Assembly (NCBI RefSeq): GCF_024655635.1 | Contig: NZ_JANLGI010000001.1 | Location: 124,001-188,000 of the forward strand | Direction of reading: 5' to 3' | DNA: 64,000 nucleotides | Origin: Allobosea sp. 47.2.35 | Lineage (GTDB): Bacteria > Pseudomonadota > Alphaproteobacteria > Rhizobiales > Beijerinckiaceae | Part shown: positions 8,193-17,777 of the stretch, in pieces | How positions within the stretch are numbered: position 1 is the first letter of the stretch | How the letters are laid out: each line of letters opens with the position of its first letter | Notes under the pieces: model-generated | What the model was told of the DNA's origin: nothing | Seen by the model: the letters and a program-made list of their open reading frames with translations, nothing else | Database searches by the model: none | Made by a program: the position numbers and the translations under genes

Positions 8193-8780
8193 TCAGATGG
8201 TCTGCGGCGGGGTGGCTGGGCATTGTGCGTCGAGCCAGAGATGCATTGCCTGCACCTCTCGCTCGATAAAACCTTCATCGCGCAGGGCGGCGGCGAGGGT
8301 CGCGACGCCCTGGCTGCGCATCAGCAGATGCATTGCCAGAGAATCGGCGTCGGCAGAGCGACCGAGTGCGTCGAACTGCCTGGAGAGCCAACTTCGGAAG
8401 AGTGCGAAGAGCTCTCCGGCGCGACCAAGGGCGAGATGGTCGAGCTTCGCAAGCTCGCTACACAGAGTTCCCACCGGGCAGCCGTAAAGCATGATCTTCG
8501 CGCGGTTGGCGACCAGGATGTGGACGAAGCGGCGGACGCGATCACGCGGCGCCTCCGTCTCGCTCTCCCAATGGGCAAGAAGGGCTTCCGTCTTTTGCAG
8601 CCGCAACCCGATCACGGCGTCGAGGATCTCGTCCTTCGTTCTGAAGTGGTAGTAGAAATTGCCGCGCGAGATGCCGATGGACGCCGCAATGTCGGCGAAG
8701 GCGGTCGCTCCGAAGCCGTTCTCGTAGAACAGCCGGTCGGCCGTCTCGACGATCTGCTGCCTGGTCGAGGCTGCTGCCAT
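8193..8780 (-). CDS. TetR/AcrR-family transcriptional regulator
   Basis: A 195-residue regulator. The N-terminal helix-turn-helix is clear (RQQIVETADRLFYENGF, ADIAASIGISRGNFYYHF, residues about 7-45) with a ligand-binding C-terminal helical domain. It contains a single Cys in YGCPVGTLCSEL region (two cysteines in this stretch), seen in several TetR regulators that sense electrophiles, though that is inference. It leads a two-gene unit with YciI. A large perfect palindrome 43 bp upstream of its start is the likely operator, suggesting autorepression. Confidence 0.9.
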   Translation of the reverse strand: MAAASTRQQIVETADRLFYENGFGATAFADIAASIGISRGNFYYHFRTKDEILDAVIGLRLQKTEALLAHWESETEAPRDRVRRFVHILVANRAKIMLYGCPVGTLCSELAKLDHLALGRAGELFALFRSWLSRQFDALGRSADADSLAMHLLMRSQGVATLAAALRDEGFIEREVQAMHLWLDAQCPATPPQTI

Positions 8781-8822
8781 CCTATCCCTCGTGCACGCTA
8801 CGGCATTCGAAGCGAAATGAAT

Positions 8823-8864
8823 TAGGTCACTTGTCCTAATTGCTTTATTAGGACAAGTGACCTA
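8823..8864. promoter_or_regulatory. double palindromic operator upstream of tetR-yciI
   Basis: Two 18-bp arms (8823-8840 and 8847-8864) form a perfect inverted repeat around the loop TGCTTT. Each arm also holds its own imperfect palindrome of form TAGG-N-CA-NN-TG-N-CCTA. So this is two operator copies in opposite orientation, as would suit two TetR dimers. It sits between tetR and the fba terminator, 43 bp upstream of the tetR ATG. Confidence 0.75.
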
Positions 8865-8895
8865 GAGCGTCAAGCAGGCAAGCCACCATAACGAA

Positions 8896-8921
8896 AACGC
8901 CGCCGGAGGCCCGGCGGCGTT
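8896..8921 (-). terminator. intrinsic terminator after fba
   Basis: An 11-bp perfect GC-rich stem (8896-8906 with 8911-8921) around a four-base loop, followed on the minus strand by TTTTCGTT. It lies 50 bp past the fba stop. Confidence 0.85.
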
Positions 8922-8970
8922 CGCTAGCGTCTTTCGATGTCGTGAGCGTGGTAGCGCTCGCAGCGCTGGT

Positions 8971-10053
8971 TCAGGCCGCCTTCTTGGCGCCGAAGGTCGG
9001 GTCGAGCTCGCCCTTGGCGTAGCGCTTGGCCATGTCGGCCAGCGTGATGACGCGCTTGATCTTCGAGGCCTGGCCGGCGGTGTTGAACTCCTCAAGACGC
9101 TGCTTGCAGAGCTTGGTCATCGCTTCCATGGCGGGCTTCAGATATTTGCGCGGATCGAATTCGCCGGGGTTGTCCGACAGGATCTTGCGGATCTGGCCGG
9201 TCATCGCCATGCGGTTGTCGGTGTCGATGTTGATCTTGCGCACGCCGTGCTTGATGCCGCGCTGGACCTCCTCGACCGGCACGCCCCAGGTCTGGGGCAT
9301 CTTGCCGCCATACTGGTTGATGATGTCCTGGAGGTCCTGCGGAACGCTGGACGAGCCGTGCATCACGAGATGCGTGTTCGGCAGCAGCTTGTGGATCGCC
9401 TCGATGACATGCATCGCCAGGATCGCGCCGTCGGGCTTGCGGGTGAACTTGTAGGCGCCGTGCGAGGTGCCCATGGCGATGGCGAGCGCATCGACCTTGG
9501 TCTCGGCGACGAACTTCACGGCCTCGTCCGGGTTGGTCAGGAGCTGGTCGTGGGAGAGCTTGCCCTCGAAGCCGTGGCCGTCTTCCTTCTCGCCCTCGCC
9601 GGATTCGAGCGAGCCGAGCACTCCGAGCTCGCCCTCGACGGAGATACCGCCGAGATGGGCCATGTCGGTGACGGTCTTGGTCACGCCGACATTGTAGTCC
9701 CAGTCGCCGGGGGTCTTGCCGTCGGCCTTGAGCGAACCGTCCATCATCACCGAGGTGAAGCCGGCCTGGATCGCGGTCATGCAGGTCGCCGGCTCGTTGC
9801 CGTGGTCGAGATGCACGCAGACCGGGATATGCGGATAGATCTCGGTGACGGCGTCCATCATGTGCTTGAGCATGATGTCGTTGGCGTAGGATCGGGCGCC
9901 GCGCGAGGCCTGGATGATGACGGGCGCGTCGGTCGCGTCTGCCGCCGCCATGATCGCCAGCGCCTGCTCCATGTTGTTGATGTTGAAGGCGGGCACGCCG
10001 TAGTCGTTCTCGGCGGCATGATCGAGCAACTGGCGAAGCGTGATGCGGGCCAC
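8971..10053 (-). CDS. fba: class II fructose-bisphosphate aldolase, Calvin-cycle subtype
   Basis: A 360-residue Zn-dependent aldolase joining glyceraldehyde-3-phosphate and dihydroxyacetone phosphate into fructose-1,6-bisphosphate, in glycolysis/gluconeogenesis or the Calvin cycle. Zn and catalytic motifs are intact: CVHLDHGNE (His80 and Asp82 region), VEGELG, the H in [10 protein letters not shown], the H in LVMHGSSS, and the phosphate-binding NIDTDNRMA. Length and motifs fit the CbbA-like type IIB subfamily common in alphaproteobacteria. It is the last gene of the tkt-gap-pgk-fba block, followed by a strong terminator. The gap of 121 bp to the preceding small gene may carry its own promoter. 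Confidence 0.95.
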   Translation of the reverse strand: MARITLRQLLDHAAENDYGVPAFNINNMEQALAIMAAADATDAPVIIQASRGARSYANDIMLKHMMDAVTEIYPHIPVCVHLDHGNEPATCMTAIQAGFTSVMMDGSLKADGKTPGDWDYNVGVTKTVTDMAHLGGISVEGELGVLGSLESGEGEKEDGHGFEGKLSHDQLLTNPDEAVKFVAETKVDALAIAMGTSHGAYKFTRKPDGAILAMHVIEAIHKLLPNTHLVMHGSSSVPQDLQDIINQYGGKMPQTWGVPVEEVQRGIKHGVRKINIDTDNRMAMTGQIRKILSDNPGEFDPRKYLKPAMEAMTKLCKQRLEEFNTAGQASKIKRVITLADMAKRYAKGELDPTFGAKKAA

Positions 10054-10174
10054 GATGGCACTCCCCTTTGGTTCATCGGTCTGAGGGTGGATTTAGTGCG
10101 GAAGCGCCAGTCGCGCAAAGCGAAACCGGCGAAAACCTTAAAATGCGAGCGGCGCGCGTCGTTCACGCCGGTGT

Positions 10175-10366
10175 TCAAGCAAGCCAGCGCGCCCAAGCTT
10201 GTTCGGCCAAAGCATGGACGGGTCTGGTCAAAATCAACGCTGCCAGCCCGATAGGCCAGATGCGCGATCCCTGCCAACCCGCGAGATCGGCAAGGCCGAG
10301 GATCACGGCCACGGCGAGAAACGCCATGGCCGCATGAAACAGCAGGAAGAAGGCGGCGCGCTTCAC
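10175..10366 (-). CDS. small two-helix membrane protein coupled to pgk
   Basis: A 63-residue protein starting at GTG 10366, whose codon overlaps the pgk stop as GTGA. The sequence begins [19 protein letters not shown] and has two hydrophobic helices (about residues 4-27 and 34-48), with a charged C-terminus. An ATG further upstream lies inside pgk and would add 16 residues of no membrane character, so the coupled GTG is preferred. I do not recognise a family. The stop-start overlap suggests it is translated from the pgk message. Confidence 0.6.
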   Translation of the reverse strand: MKRAAFFLLFHAAMAFLAVAVILGLADLAGWQGSRIWPIGLAALILTRPVHALAEQAWARWLA

Positions 10367-11556
10367 GCCTTCCGGAGCGCCTCGACGCCGGGCAGGGCCT
10401 TGCCTTCCATCCATTCGAGGAAGGCGCCGCCGGCTGTCGAGACATAGGAGAGGTCGTCGGCGACGCCGGCATGGTTCATGGCTGCGACGGTGTCGCCGCC
10501 ACCCGCGACCGCAACGAGTTGCCCCGCCTTGACGCGCTTGGCCGCGGCCTTGGCGACGGCGACCGTCGCGGTGTCGAAGGGCGGCAGTTCGAAGGCGCCG
10601 AAGGGGCCGTTCCAGACCAGCGTCTTCACCTTGTCCAGGCGCAACACGACATCGGCTGCGCTGAGCGGGCCGGCATCAAGGATCATCTCGTCGGCTGCGA
10701 CCTCGCCGACCGTTACGACGCGATGACCGGGATGCGCCTTGAACTCGCGCGCGACCAGCGCATCGACGGGCAGGACGATTTCGCAGCCGGCGGCCTTGGC
10801 CTTTTCCTCGATCTCGCGGGCGGTGACGACGAGGTCATGCTCGCAGAGCGACTTGCCGACATCGACGCCGCGGGCGGCGAGGAAGGTGTTGGCCATGCCG
10901 CCGCCGATGACGAGCACGTCTACCTTCTTCACGAGGTTCCCCAGCAACTCGAGCTTGGTCGAGACCTTGGCGCCGCCGACGATCGCCATCACCGGGCGGG
11001 CCGGGTTGTCGAGGCCGGCAGAGAGGGCTTCAAGTTCCGCCTGCATGGTGCGCCCGGCATAGGCCGGCAGGTCATGGGCGAGACCCTCGGTCGATGCATG
11101 CGCCCGGTGCGCGGCCGAGAAGGCGTCATTGACATAGAGATCACCATTGGTGGCGAGCGCCTTGACGAAATCAGGATCGTTCTTCTCGTCGCCGGCATGG
11201 AAGCGGGTGTTTTCCAGCAGCAGGACATCGCCGTTCTTCGCGGCCGTCAGGGCCTTGGCGACGTCATCGCCGATGCAGTCCTCGACGAAGGTGACGGGGC
11301 GGCCGAGCGCCTGCGTCAGTGCGGGCACGACCTGGCGCAGGCTGTTCTTGTCGTCGCGGCCCTTCGGGCGGCCGAAATGGGCAAGCAGCACGACCTTGCC
11401 GCCCTTGTCGGCGATCTCACGGATCGTTGGCAGGATGCGGTCGATGCGGGTGGTGTCGCTGACCTTGCCATCCTCCATGGGAACGTTGAGGTCGACGCGG
11501 ACAAGCACGCGCTTTCCGGCGAGATCGGCGTCATCGAGGGTGCGGAAGGCAGTCAT
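10363..11556 (-). CDS. pgk: phosphoglycerate kinase
   Basis: A 397-residue enzyme, normal length for bacterial Pgk, transferring phosphate between 1,3-bisphosphoglycerate and ADP. Motifs: [14 protein letters not shown] at about 15-28, [25 protein letters not shown] in the hinge region and the nucleotide-binding [16 protein letters not shown] near the C-terminus. It sits between gap and fba in the central carbon block; two small genes separate it from gap. Its stop overlaps the start of a small membrane protein gene. Confidence 0.97.
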   Translation of the reverse strand: MTAFRTLDDADLAGKRVLVRVDLNVPMEDGKVSDTTRIDRILPTIREIADKGGKVVLLAHFGRPKGRDDKNSLRQVVPALTQALGRPVTFVEDCIGDDVAKALTAAKNGDVLLLENTRFHAGDEKNDPDFVKALATNGDLYVNDAFSAAHRAHASTEGLAHDLPAYAGRTMQAELEALSAGLDNPARPVMAIVGGAKVSTKLELLGNLVKKVDVLVIGGGMANTFLAARGVDVGKSLCEHDLVVTAREIEEKAKAAGCEIVLPVDALVAREFKAHPGHRVVTVGEVAADEMILDAGPLSAADVVLRLDKVKTLVWNGPFGAFELPPFDTATVAVAKAAAKRVKAGQLVAVAGGGDTVAAMNHAGVADDLSYVSTAGGAFLEWMEGKALPGVEALRKA

Positions 11557-11565
11557 CGGGCTCTC

Positions 11566-12138
11566 TTATCGGATGCGTTCGAACAGGCTGGGATAATCGA
11601 CGACGAGGCCGTCCTCGTCGACAGGCAATTCGGCCTCGAAGCTGCCATCGGCCGCCTGGTAGCGGAACAGGCGTGGGGCGAGGCAGGTATAGGTCTGCCG
11701 ATCGATGGTCGGCACGAAATCGTCGAAGGGGATGTAGAGCATCGCGAAGGTGCGGCTCTGGCCGATCTCCCAACGCTCGCGCCGGATCGGCAGGGTGTTG
11801 GTGAAGGGCGAGCCCTGCAGGTCGATGTCGATGCAGTCGTCGAAGGCGGGAAGCCGCGTGCCGGCGGCATCACGCCAGCGGCCGGCACGGCGCTCCATGG
11901 CGAGGCGGCGGCCATCGGTCGTCGCGATGGCGAAGCTGGTGACCGCGAAATCCGCTGTGCAGTCGATACGGTAGGAGACGCCATAGGGCGGTTCGCCGCG
12001 CTCGCCGATGACCACGGCCTCGGCGCGGATGCCTGATTGCGTCGTGGCGAGCGTGAGATGCTCCAGTCCGACGCCCTCGACCGGTCGCCAGCGCAGGCTG
12101 CGCGGCACGGCCAGGAGGGCGACGTCCCGAAAGCTCAT
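11566..12138 (-). CDS. putative glycolipid-binding domain protein (PF06475-like)
   Basis: A 190-residue soluble protein resembling the 'putative glycolipid-binding' family: RWRPVEGVGLEHLTL near the start, YGVSYRIDCTADF, FDDCIDIDLQGSPFTNTLPIRR and ARLFRY-like late beta strands (CLAPRLFRYQAADGSF). The family name comes from structural similarity; no reaction is established. Its ATG (12138) overlaps the stop of the upstream coiled-coil membrane protein as ATGA, and it ends nine bases before pgk, so it appears to be cotranscribed into pgk. Confidence 0.75.
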   Translation of the reverse strand: MSFRDVALLAVPRSLRWRPVEGVGLEHLTLATTQSGIRAEAVVIGERGEPPYGVSYRIDCTADFAVTSFAIATTDGRRLAMERRAGRWRDAAGTRLPAFDDCIDIDLQGSPFTNTLPIRRERWEIGQSRTFAMLYIPFDDFVPTIDRQTYTCLAPRLFRYQAADGSFEAELPVDEDGLVVDYPSLFERIR

Positions 12139-12578
12139 CGGGCGAGCAGGCCTCCGAACAGGCCGGGCACGCCGAATTTCAGCACGAGGATGGTGAGGAT
12201 CACGGTCAGCACGGCCGTGACGATCGCGGTCATGAACAACGTGCCGGCGCGCGGCGTGGCATCGACGCGGTTGCGGAGCGCATTGATCTCGCCGCGGATC
12301 GCCGCAAAATCCATGGTGCCGGCGGCGGCGTCGACCTTGTGGGCGCTACGCTCCAGCGAGGCTTCCGCACGGGTCAGCACGGCCTCGTAGCGGGCGAACT
12401 TCTCCTCGATGCGCGCCGCCTTCTCCTCGATGCGGGAGAGCTGGTCGAGCTTGCGCGGCTCAGTGACGGGAGCGGCAGTCTCTGTGGCCACGAGCGTGGG
12501 GCTGAAGGCGGGGGGCGGCGAAGCGACGGGCGGCTCGGTGTTCGCCGGGGTCACGACGGTCGGCTCGATCTTGGCCAT
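12135..12578 (-). CDS. coiled-coil protein with C-terminal membrane anchor, unknown function
   Basis: A 147-residue protein from ATG 12578 (ACGGAG nine bases upstream); the frame is open to 12737 but upstream codons have no supporting start. It has a Pro/Thr-rich N-terminus (about 1-45), a charged coiled-coil (about 50-110, repeated RIEEK) and a hydrophobic helix near residues 117-137 (LFMTAIVTAVLTVILTILVL). It is probably an inner-membrane protein with a cytoplasmic coiled coil. No family recognised. It is translationally coupled to the glycolipid-binding-like gene. Confidence 0.65.
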   Translation of the reverse strand: MAKIEPTVVTPANTEPPVASPPPAFSPTLVATETAAPVTEPRKLDQLSRIEEKAARIEEKFARYEAVLTRAEASLERSAHKVDAAAGTMDFAAIRGEINALRNRVDATPRAGTLFMTAIVTAVLTVILTILVLKFGVPGLFGGLLAR

Positions 12579-12607
12579 AGGCGCTCCGTAGCTGGGAGGT
12601 GTCGGAC

Positions 12608-12634
12608 GAAGCCGCGCTTTGGCAGCGCGGCTTC
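12608..12634 (-). terminator. hairpin after gapA, possible weak terminator
   Basis: Perfect 11-bp stem (12608-12618 with 12624-12634) around a five-base loop, 46 bp past the gapA stop. The minus strand has only TTC after the stem and no long U-run, so it may attenuate or protect RNA rather than fully terminate. Confidence 0.5.
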
Positions 12635-12679
12635 CCATTGATGGATCATGCCCTCGATAGGGGGCACGAATATGTTGGT

Positions 12680-13690
12680 TCAGAGCAGCTTGCCCATGGC
12701 GACGGCGGTGTCGCTCATGCGGTTCGAGAAGCCCCACTCGTTGTCGTACCAGGACAGCACGCGCACGAACTTGTCGTCCATCACCTTGGTCTGGTCGAGG
12801 GCGAAGGTCGAGGAGGCCGGGTCGTGGTTGAAGTCGATCGAGACGTTCGGCTGGTCGGTGACGGCGAGGATGCCCTTGAGCGGGCCGCGCTTCGACGCCT
12901 TGATGAGGGCCTCGTTGATCTTCTCGACCGTGGTCTTGCGCTTCGAGATGAACTTGAAGTCGACGACCGAAACATTCGGGGTCGGCACGCGCACGGAGGT
13001 GCCGTCGAGACGGCCCTTCAGCTCGGGGATGACGAGGCCGATCGCCTTGGCGGCGCCGGTCGAGGTCGGGATCATCGAGAGCGCGGCGGCGCGGCCGCGA
13101 TAGAGATCCTTGTGCATCGTGTCCAGCGTCGGCTGGTCGCCGGTATAGGCGTGGATCGTGGTCATGAAGCCCTTGTCGATGCCGACGGCGTCATGGAGCA
13201 CGCGCACGACCGGAGCGAGGCAGTTCGTGGTGCAGGAAGCGTTGGAGACCACGAGGTGGTCCTTGGTCAGCTCGTGCTGATTGACGCCGAAGACGACGGT
13301 CAGGTCGGCGCCGTCGCAGGGGGCCGAGACCAGGACGCGCTTGGCGCCGGCGGCGAGATGGGCCGAGGCCTTCTCCTTGCTGGTGAAGAAGCCGGTGCAT
13401 TCCAGCGCGATATCGACGCCCAGCGCCTTGTGCGGCAGGTCCTTGGGGTCGCGGATCGCGGTGACCTTGATCGGGCCGCGGCCGACATCGATCGTGTCGC
13501 CGGAGACGGTCACGGTGCCGGGGAAGCGGCCGTGGACGGAGTCGAAGCGGAAGAGATGGGCGTTGGTCTCGACCGGGCCGAGATCGTTGATCGCCACGAC
13601 CTCGATGTCCTTGCGCTTCGACTCGATGATCGCGCGCAGAACGTTGCGCCCGATGCGGCCGAAGCCGTTGATCGCCACCTTGACCGTCAT
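12680..13690 (-). CDS. gapA: type I glyceraldehyde-3-phosphate dehydrogenase
   Basis: A 336-residue enzyme oxidising glyceraldehyde-3-phosphate to 1,3-bisphosphoglycerate. ATG 13690 gives the canonical start [15 protein letters not shown] with the nucleotide-binding GFGRIGR; the frame is open 16 codons further but without similarity. Catalytic Cys153 lies in [12 protein letters not shown]; the late motif [12 protein letters not shown] is present. Asp36 in VVAINDLG is compatible with NAD use. It is second in the tkt-gap-pgk-fba block. Confidence 0.97.
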   Translation of the reverse strand: MTVKVAINGFGRIGRNVLRAIIESKRKDIEVVAINDLGPVETNAHLFRFDSVHGRFPGTVTVSGDTIDVGRGPIKVTAIRDPKDLPHKALGVDIALECTGFFTSKEKASAHLAAGAKRVLVSAPCDGADLTVVFGVNQHELTKDHLVVSNASCTTNCLAPVVRVLHDAVGIDKGFMTTIHAYTGDQPTLDTMHKDLYRGRAAALSMIPTSTGAAKAIGLVIPELKGRLDGTSVRVPTPNVSVVDFKFISKRKTTVEKINEALIKASKRGPLKGILAVTDQPNVSIDFNHDPASSTFALDQTKVMDDKFVRVLSWYDNEWGFSNRMSDTAVAMGKLL

Positions 13691-13816
13691 GTCTTCCTCT
13701 CCTTCGCCGAGCGTCCGGCGTAAGCCGTCGCTATCCACGCGGGCAATTCGGCCAAAGAATGGCCGAACGCAAGATGTCTTTCGGGAAAATCAGCCCTGCC
13801 TGCGGCAAACAGACCG

Positions 13817-15814
13817 TCAGGCGTTGTGCTTCTTCATCGCGGCGTCGGCGATCGCCTCCGCCGTGATGCCGAAATGCTTGTAGACCTCCTTGTAGGGGCC
13901 GCTGGCGCCGAAGGAGTTCATGCCGATGAAGGTGCCGTCATGGCCGATCACGGCATCCCAGCCGAAGCGCACGCCGGCCTCGATCGCGATCTTGACCGGG
14001 GCCGAACCGATGACAGCAGCCTGCGTGGCCTCGTCCTGCTCGAGGAAGAGTTCGAGCGAGGGCACCGAGACGACGCGGGCGCGGATGCCCTTCTCGGCGA
14101 GCAGCTTGCGCGCGGCGACGGCGAGTTCGACCTCGGAGCCCGAGGCAAAGAGCGAGACCTGGGCCTTGCCGCCCTCGGCCGCCAGCAGCTCGTAAGCGCC
14201 GGTGGCCGAGCGGTTCTTCGCGGTGGCGTCGGTGCGCAGCTGCGGCAGGTTCTGGCGCGAGAGCGCGAGGACCGTCGGGCCGTCGGTGCGCTCCAGCGCG
14301 GCCTGCCAGGCCTCGGCCGTCTCGATTGTGTCGGCCGGGCGGAAGACGCGCATGTTCGGCATGGCGCGGAGCGAGGCGACCTGCTCGACCGGCTGGTGGG
14401 TCGGGCCGTCCTCGCCGAGGCCGATCGAGTCATGGGTCATGACATAGACGACCGGCAGGCTCATCAGCGCGGCGAGGCGCATGGAGGGGCGGGCATAGTC
14501 GGCGAAGACCAGGAAGGTGCCGCCGCCGGTGCGGAAGCCGCCGTGCAGCGTGATGCCGTTCATCGCGGCGGCCATGCCGTGCTCGCGGATGCCGTAGCGG
14601 ACATAGCGGCCCTTCGGGGTCTTCGGGGTGAAGTCCTCGGCGGCCTTGGTGCGGGTGTTGTTCGACGGGGTCAGGTCGGCCGAGCCCATCACCAGCTCCG
14701 GCATGATCGGGGTGATGGCTTCGAGAGCCAGTTCCGAGGCCTTGCGGGTGGCGACAGCCTGCGGCGCGGCGATCAGCGCCTTCTTGTGGGCGAGGATCGC
14801 CTTGTCGAGCTTGGCCGGGACGGTGTGGGCGAGGCGGCGGTCGAATTCGCCGCGCTTGCGCTCGGAGAGGGTGGCGAAGCGCCCGTTCCAGTCCTTGTGG
14901 GCAGCAGAGCCGGCGGAGCCAGCGGCGCGCCAGGCCTTGAGCGTGTCGGCCGCGACCTCGAAGGCGCCGCCGGTGATGCCGAGCTTCTGCTTGGCGGCAG
15001 CGAGTTCCTCGGCGCCGAGCGGCTCGCCATGGGCCTTGGAGGTGCCGGCCTTCTTCGGCGCGCCGAAGCCGATCACGGTCTTGCAGGCGATCATGGTCGG
15101 CTTGTTCGACTTCCGGGCGCGGTTGATCGCGGCCTCGATCGCATCGGGATCATGGCCGTCGACGCGCTCGGAGCGCCAGCCGCAGGCCTTGAAGCGCGCG
15201 ACCTGGTCGACATTGTCGGTGATCGAGAGCGGGCCGTCGATCGAGATGCCGTTATCGTCCCAGAGCACGATCAGCTTGTTGAGCTTCTGGTGGCCGGCGA
15301 GCGCGATCGCCTCCTGGCTGATGCCCTCCATCAGGTCGCCGTCGGACGCCAGCACATAGGTGTGGTGGTCGACGACCTTCTTGCCGAACTCGGCGGCGAG
15401 CATGCGCTCGGCCATCGCCATGCCGACGGCGGTGGCCAGACCCTGGCCGAGCGGGCCGGTGGTGGTCTCGACGCCGGCGGTCATGAAGTTCTCGGGGTGG
15501 CCGGGGGTCTTCGACTCGAGCTGGCGGAAGGCCTTGAGGTCGTCGAGCTGCATGCCGGGCGCGCCGGTGAGATAGAGCAGGGCGTAGAGCAGCATCGAGC
15601 CGTGGCCGGCGGAGAGCACGAAGCGGTCGCGGTCCGGCCAGCGCGGATCGGCGGCGTCATACTTCATCACGCGGGTAAACAGCACGGCGGCGATGTCGGC
15701 GGCGCCCATCGGCAGGCCGGGATGGCCGGACTTGGCCTTCTCGACGCCATCCATCGCCAGGCCGCGGATGGCGTTGGCGAGCTTGTCGTGCTGGGCGCGA
15801 TCGATGGTGGTCAT
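13817..15814 (-). CDS. tkt: transketolase
   Basis: A 665-residue thiamine-diphosphate enzyme moving two-carbon units between sugar phosphates in the pentose phosphate/Calvin pathway. The N-terminal half carries [14 protein letters not shown] and the ThDP motif GDGDLMEG-like block [14 protein letters not shown] with [16 protein letters not shown]; the C-terminal half has [16 protein letters not shown] and [19 protein letters not shown]. It is the first gene of the minus-strand carbon block and is divergent from DUF4164-zapA. Confidence 0.97.
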   Translation of the reverse strand: MTTIDRAQHDKLANAIRGLAMDGVEKAKSGHPGLPMGAADIAAVLFTRVMKYDAADPRWPDRDRFVLSAGHGSMLLYALLYLTGAPGMQLDDLKAFRQLESKTPGHPENFMTAGVETTTGPLGQGLATAVGMAMAERMLAAEFGKKVVDHHTYVLASDGDLMEGISQEAIALAGHQKLNKLIVLWDDNGISIDGPLSITDNVDQVARFKACGWRSERVDGHDPDAIEAAINRARKSNKPTMIACKTVIGFGAPKKAGTSKAHGEPLGAEELAAAKQKLGITGGAFEVAADTLKAWRAAGSAGSAAHKDWNGRFATLSERKRGEFDRRLAHTVPAKLDKAILAHKKALIAAPQAVATRKASELALEAITPIMPELVMGSADLTPSNNTRTKAAEDFTPKTPKGRYVRYGIREHGMAAAMNGITLHGGFRTGGGTFLVFADYARPSMRLAALMSLPVVYVMTHDSIGLGEDGPTHQPVEQVASLRAMPNMRVFRPADTIETAEAWQAALERTDGPTVLALSRQNLPQLRTDATAKNRSATGAYELLAAEGGKAQVSLFASGSEVELAVAARKLLAEKGIRARVVSVPSLELFLEQDEATQAAVIGSAPVKIAIEAGVRFGWDAVIGHDGTFIGMNSFGASGPYKEVYKHFGITAEAIADAAMKKHNA

Positions 15815-16159
15815 GATGATCTCACAGGGCTCCGTCGGGCGGGCGGGAGGACCGGGCCGGCCTGCGCGACAGCGGGCCGGCGAGGGGGAAGGCAGTCTTG
15901 CCGCCGCTTGCGGCAGGCTTGGAAAGGACGGGGTGGATTAGGCCCGCCCCTCCCTGCGAGTCAATTCGCGAAACCCTGCTTTCGGGGTCGCAGGCAACGC
16001 TTTTGGTCGGTTTTCCGCAGGCGGCGCTTCAGCCCCGCCCGGCAAGCCGTTGCGAGGACGTGTTTACAGGCTGCGAGATCGATTCCTGTTTTCCGGCGTT
16101 CTGCTGTAAATTGCGGCACGAATCGTGTGAGCCGGCTTCGATCTGAAAGGAGAGCGACG
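15815..16159. other. divergent promoter region between tkt and DUF4164
   Basis: 345 bp without a convincing gene; frames crossing it in both directions are extensions of neighbouring ORFs. It must hold promoters for tkt (minus) and DUF4164-zapA (plus). The part at 15960-16130 is less GC-rich than its flanks and includes short A/T tracts, but I cannot define -35/-10 boxes with confidence. Confidence 0.4.
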
Positions 16160-16471
16160 GTGGCGAGCCTGATGCTGGACAATGCCCTGGCCCGTCTCGA
16201 TACGGCGCTCGGACAATTGGAGGCGGCGGCGCGGCGGCGGGTCGAGGCTGAGCGTGGACGTGGCAACCTCGAAACCGAACTCGCCCTGATGCAGGACGAC
16301 CGGGCGCGGCTGGCGGCCGAGCTCGACGGCGCGATGTCGCGTCTCGGCCAGGTCGAGACGGCTGCGGCCGATGTCGACCAGCGGCTGGAGCGGGCGATGA
16401 ACGTCGTCGGTGCGGTGATCGCGCGGGTGGAGGCGCAGCAGCCGCCGGAGCCCGAGGCAACGCAAGGCTAG
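16160..16471 (+). CDS. DUF4164 family coiled-coil protein
   Basis: A 103-residue protein starting at GTG 16160, with AAAGGAGAG seven bases upstream; the internal ATG at 16172 has no such site. It is a nearly continuous coiled coil (LDTALGQLEAAARRRVEAE, LMQDDRARLAAELDGAMSRL, VDQRLERAMNVVGAVIARVE) and matches the alphaproteobacterial DUF4164 family that precedes zapA. Function is not established. The position 19 bp before zapA suggests an accessory role in cell division. Confidence 0.8.
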   Translation: MASLMLDNALARLDTALGQLEAAARRRVEAERGRGNLETELALMQDDRARLAAELDGAMSRLGQVETAAADVDQRLERAMNVVGAVIARVEAQQPPEPEATQG

Positions 16472-16490
16472 AACAAGGACTGGAGCTCGA

Positions 16491-16859
16491 ATGCCGCAAG
16501 TCAACGTCATGATTTCCGGGAAGGCCTATCGCATGGCCTGCGGGGAGGGCGAGGAGGCCCATCTCGAGGGGCTCGCCCGGTTCTATGACGAGAAGATCGG
16601 CGAGATGCGGCAGGCCTTCGGCGAGATCGGCGACATGCGGCTGCATGTCATGGCGGCGCTGATGGTGGCCGACGAGGTCCATGAACTGAAGCAGCGATTG
16701 GCGAAGCTGGAGGCCGATCTCGCGGCGACGCAGGGCAATGCCGGCGCCGCCGACGAGCGGCTCAGCGAGGTCGAGGACCGGGCGGCGGAAGCCCTGGTCG
16801 CGGCGGCCGAGCGGATCGAGGGCGTGGCGCGCAGCCTGATCCCGACCGCGGTGGGGTGA
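16491..16859 (+). CDS. zapA: cell division protein ZapA
   Basis: A 122-residue protein with the ZapA globular head (MPQVNVMISGKAYRMACGEGEE, HLEGLARFYDEKI) followed by a long C-terminal coiled coil. ZapA bundles FtsZ filaments at midcell. It forms an operon with the DUF4164 gene and ends in a strong terminator. In related genomes it is followed on the same strand by 6S RNA and 5-FCL; here the next gene is pal on the opposite strand. Confidence 0.9.
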   Translation: MPQVNVMISGKAYRMACGEGEEAHLEGLARFYDEKIGEMRQAFGEIGDMRLHVMAALMVADEVHELKQRLAKLEADLAATQGNAGAADERLSEVEDRAAEALVAAAERIEGVARSLIPTAVG

Positions 16860-16880
16860 TCGCGCCGTTCAGGTATGAAA

Positions 16881-16910
16881 AAGGCCCCGGATGTCGCCAT
16901 CCGGGGCCTT
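16881..16910. terminator. bidirectional terminator between zapA and pal
   Basis: A 13-bp perfect stem (16881-16893 with 16898-16910) around TCGC, flanked by AAAA on the left and TTCTTTT on the right, so it can end both zapA (plus) and pal (minus). It lies in the proposed left inversion breakpoint. Confidence 0.9.
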
Positions 16911-16934
16911 TTCTTTTGTCTCTACGCTGGGCGA

Positions 16935-17450
16935 TCAGACGCCGGGCGCGCCGCCGGCGCCGTCCAGCACCGTGACCGAGCGACGGTTCTGCGACCAGCA
17001 GGAGATGTCGTTGCAGACCGCGACCGGGCGCTCCTTGCCATAGGAGATGGTGCGCATGCGGTTGGCCTGGATGCCGCGCGAGGCGAGGTAGTCGCGCACG
17101 GTCTGGGCGCGGCGGGCGCCGAGCGAATAGTTGTACTCGCGGGTGCCGCGCTCGTCGGCATGGCCTTCGACGGTAAAGCTGTAGCGCGGGTAGCGCTGCA
17201 GCCAGCCGGCCTGCTTGTCGAGGGTGGCGGTCGCGGTCGAGGTCAGGTCGGTCGAGTCGGTCTCGAAGAAGACGCGGTCGCCGACATTGACGACGAAGTC
17301 CTGCGCGCTGCCCGGGGTCGCGGCGCCGCCGGCACCGAAGCCCGAGCCGTCGGCGTTCTGGTCCTTGGCGCAGGCGCCGAGCGCGAGCGTGGCGGCGATG
17401 GCGGCAGCGAAACGGACGGCACGGCCGCCGGAAACGAAAGTGGTCAACAT
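16935..17450 (-). CDS. pal: peptidoglycan-associated lipoprotein Pal
   Basis: A 171-residue outer-membrane lipoprotein. ATG 17450 is chosen because GGAG sits eight bases upstream; in-frame starts at 17477 and 17519 would give an over-long leader. A signal peptide ends in the lipobox LGAC, then a flexible linker and an OmpA-like domain with FFETDSTDLTSTA, VEGHADERGTREYN and NRRSVTVLDG. Pal binds peptidoglycan and TolB and helps outer-membrane constriction. It is separated from tolB by a class II aldolase gene on the other strand, and from cpoB by 18 kb. Confidence 0.95.
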   Translation of the reverse strand: MLTTFVSGGRAVRFAAAIAATLALGACAKDQNADGSGFGAGGAATPGSAQDFVVNVGDRVFFETDSTDLTSTATATLDKQAGWLQRYPRYSFTVEGHADERGTREYNYSLGARRAQTVRDYLASRGIQANRMRTISYGKERPVAVCNDISCWSQNRRSVTVLDGAGGAPGV

Positions 17451-17777
17451 GGCTGGACTCCGGGCAATCGAATTCATGTGGCGGGGCACTTCGAGGAAGG
17501 CTTCGCGATGCCTCATCAATGAAGTGTCAACCTAAACGAGACCTTGCCAAATCAGGGCGAAGTGGCGGCATTGCGGCTTATGGTTAACCAATTATGGCGA
17601 AAGGCTACTCCGGGAGGAGCTGTGGTGCGGCGGACACATCCGCGCTCACCCGTGAAAGAAGCTTGCAGATAGCCCGGCCAATTGCAGCGCCTGTTTCGCC
17701 GGAAGGGCTCTATCGTTCCCTGAGCATCGGCTCGATACTTGCTTCTTTCCCGTCTTTTCCTTCGACCGGAGATCGCG

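Noticed and set aside
13826-16471. 881-codon open frame on the plus strand ending in the DUF4164 gene
   Set aside because: Most of it is antisense to transketolase. Only the last 103 codons, after GTG 16160 with its own ribosome site, are real.
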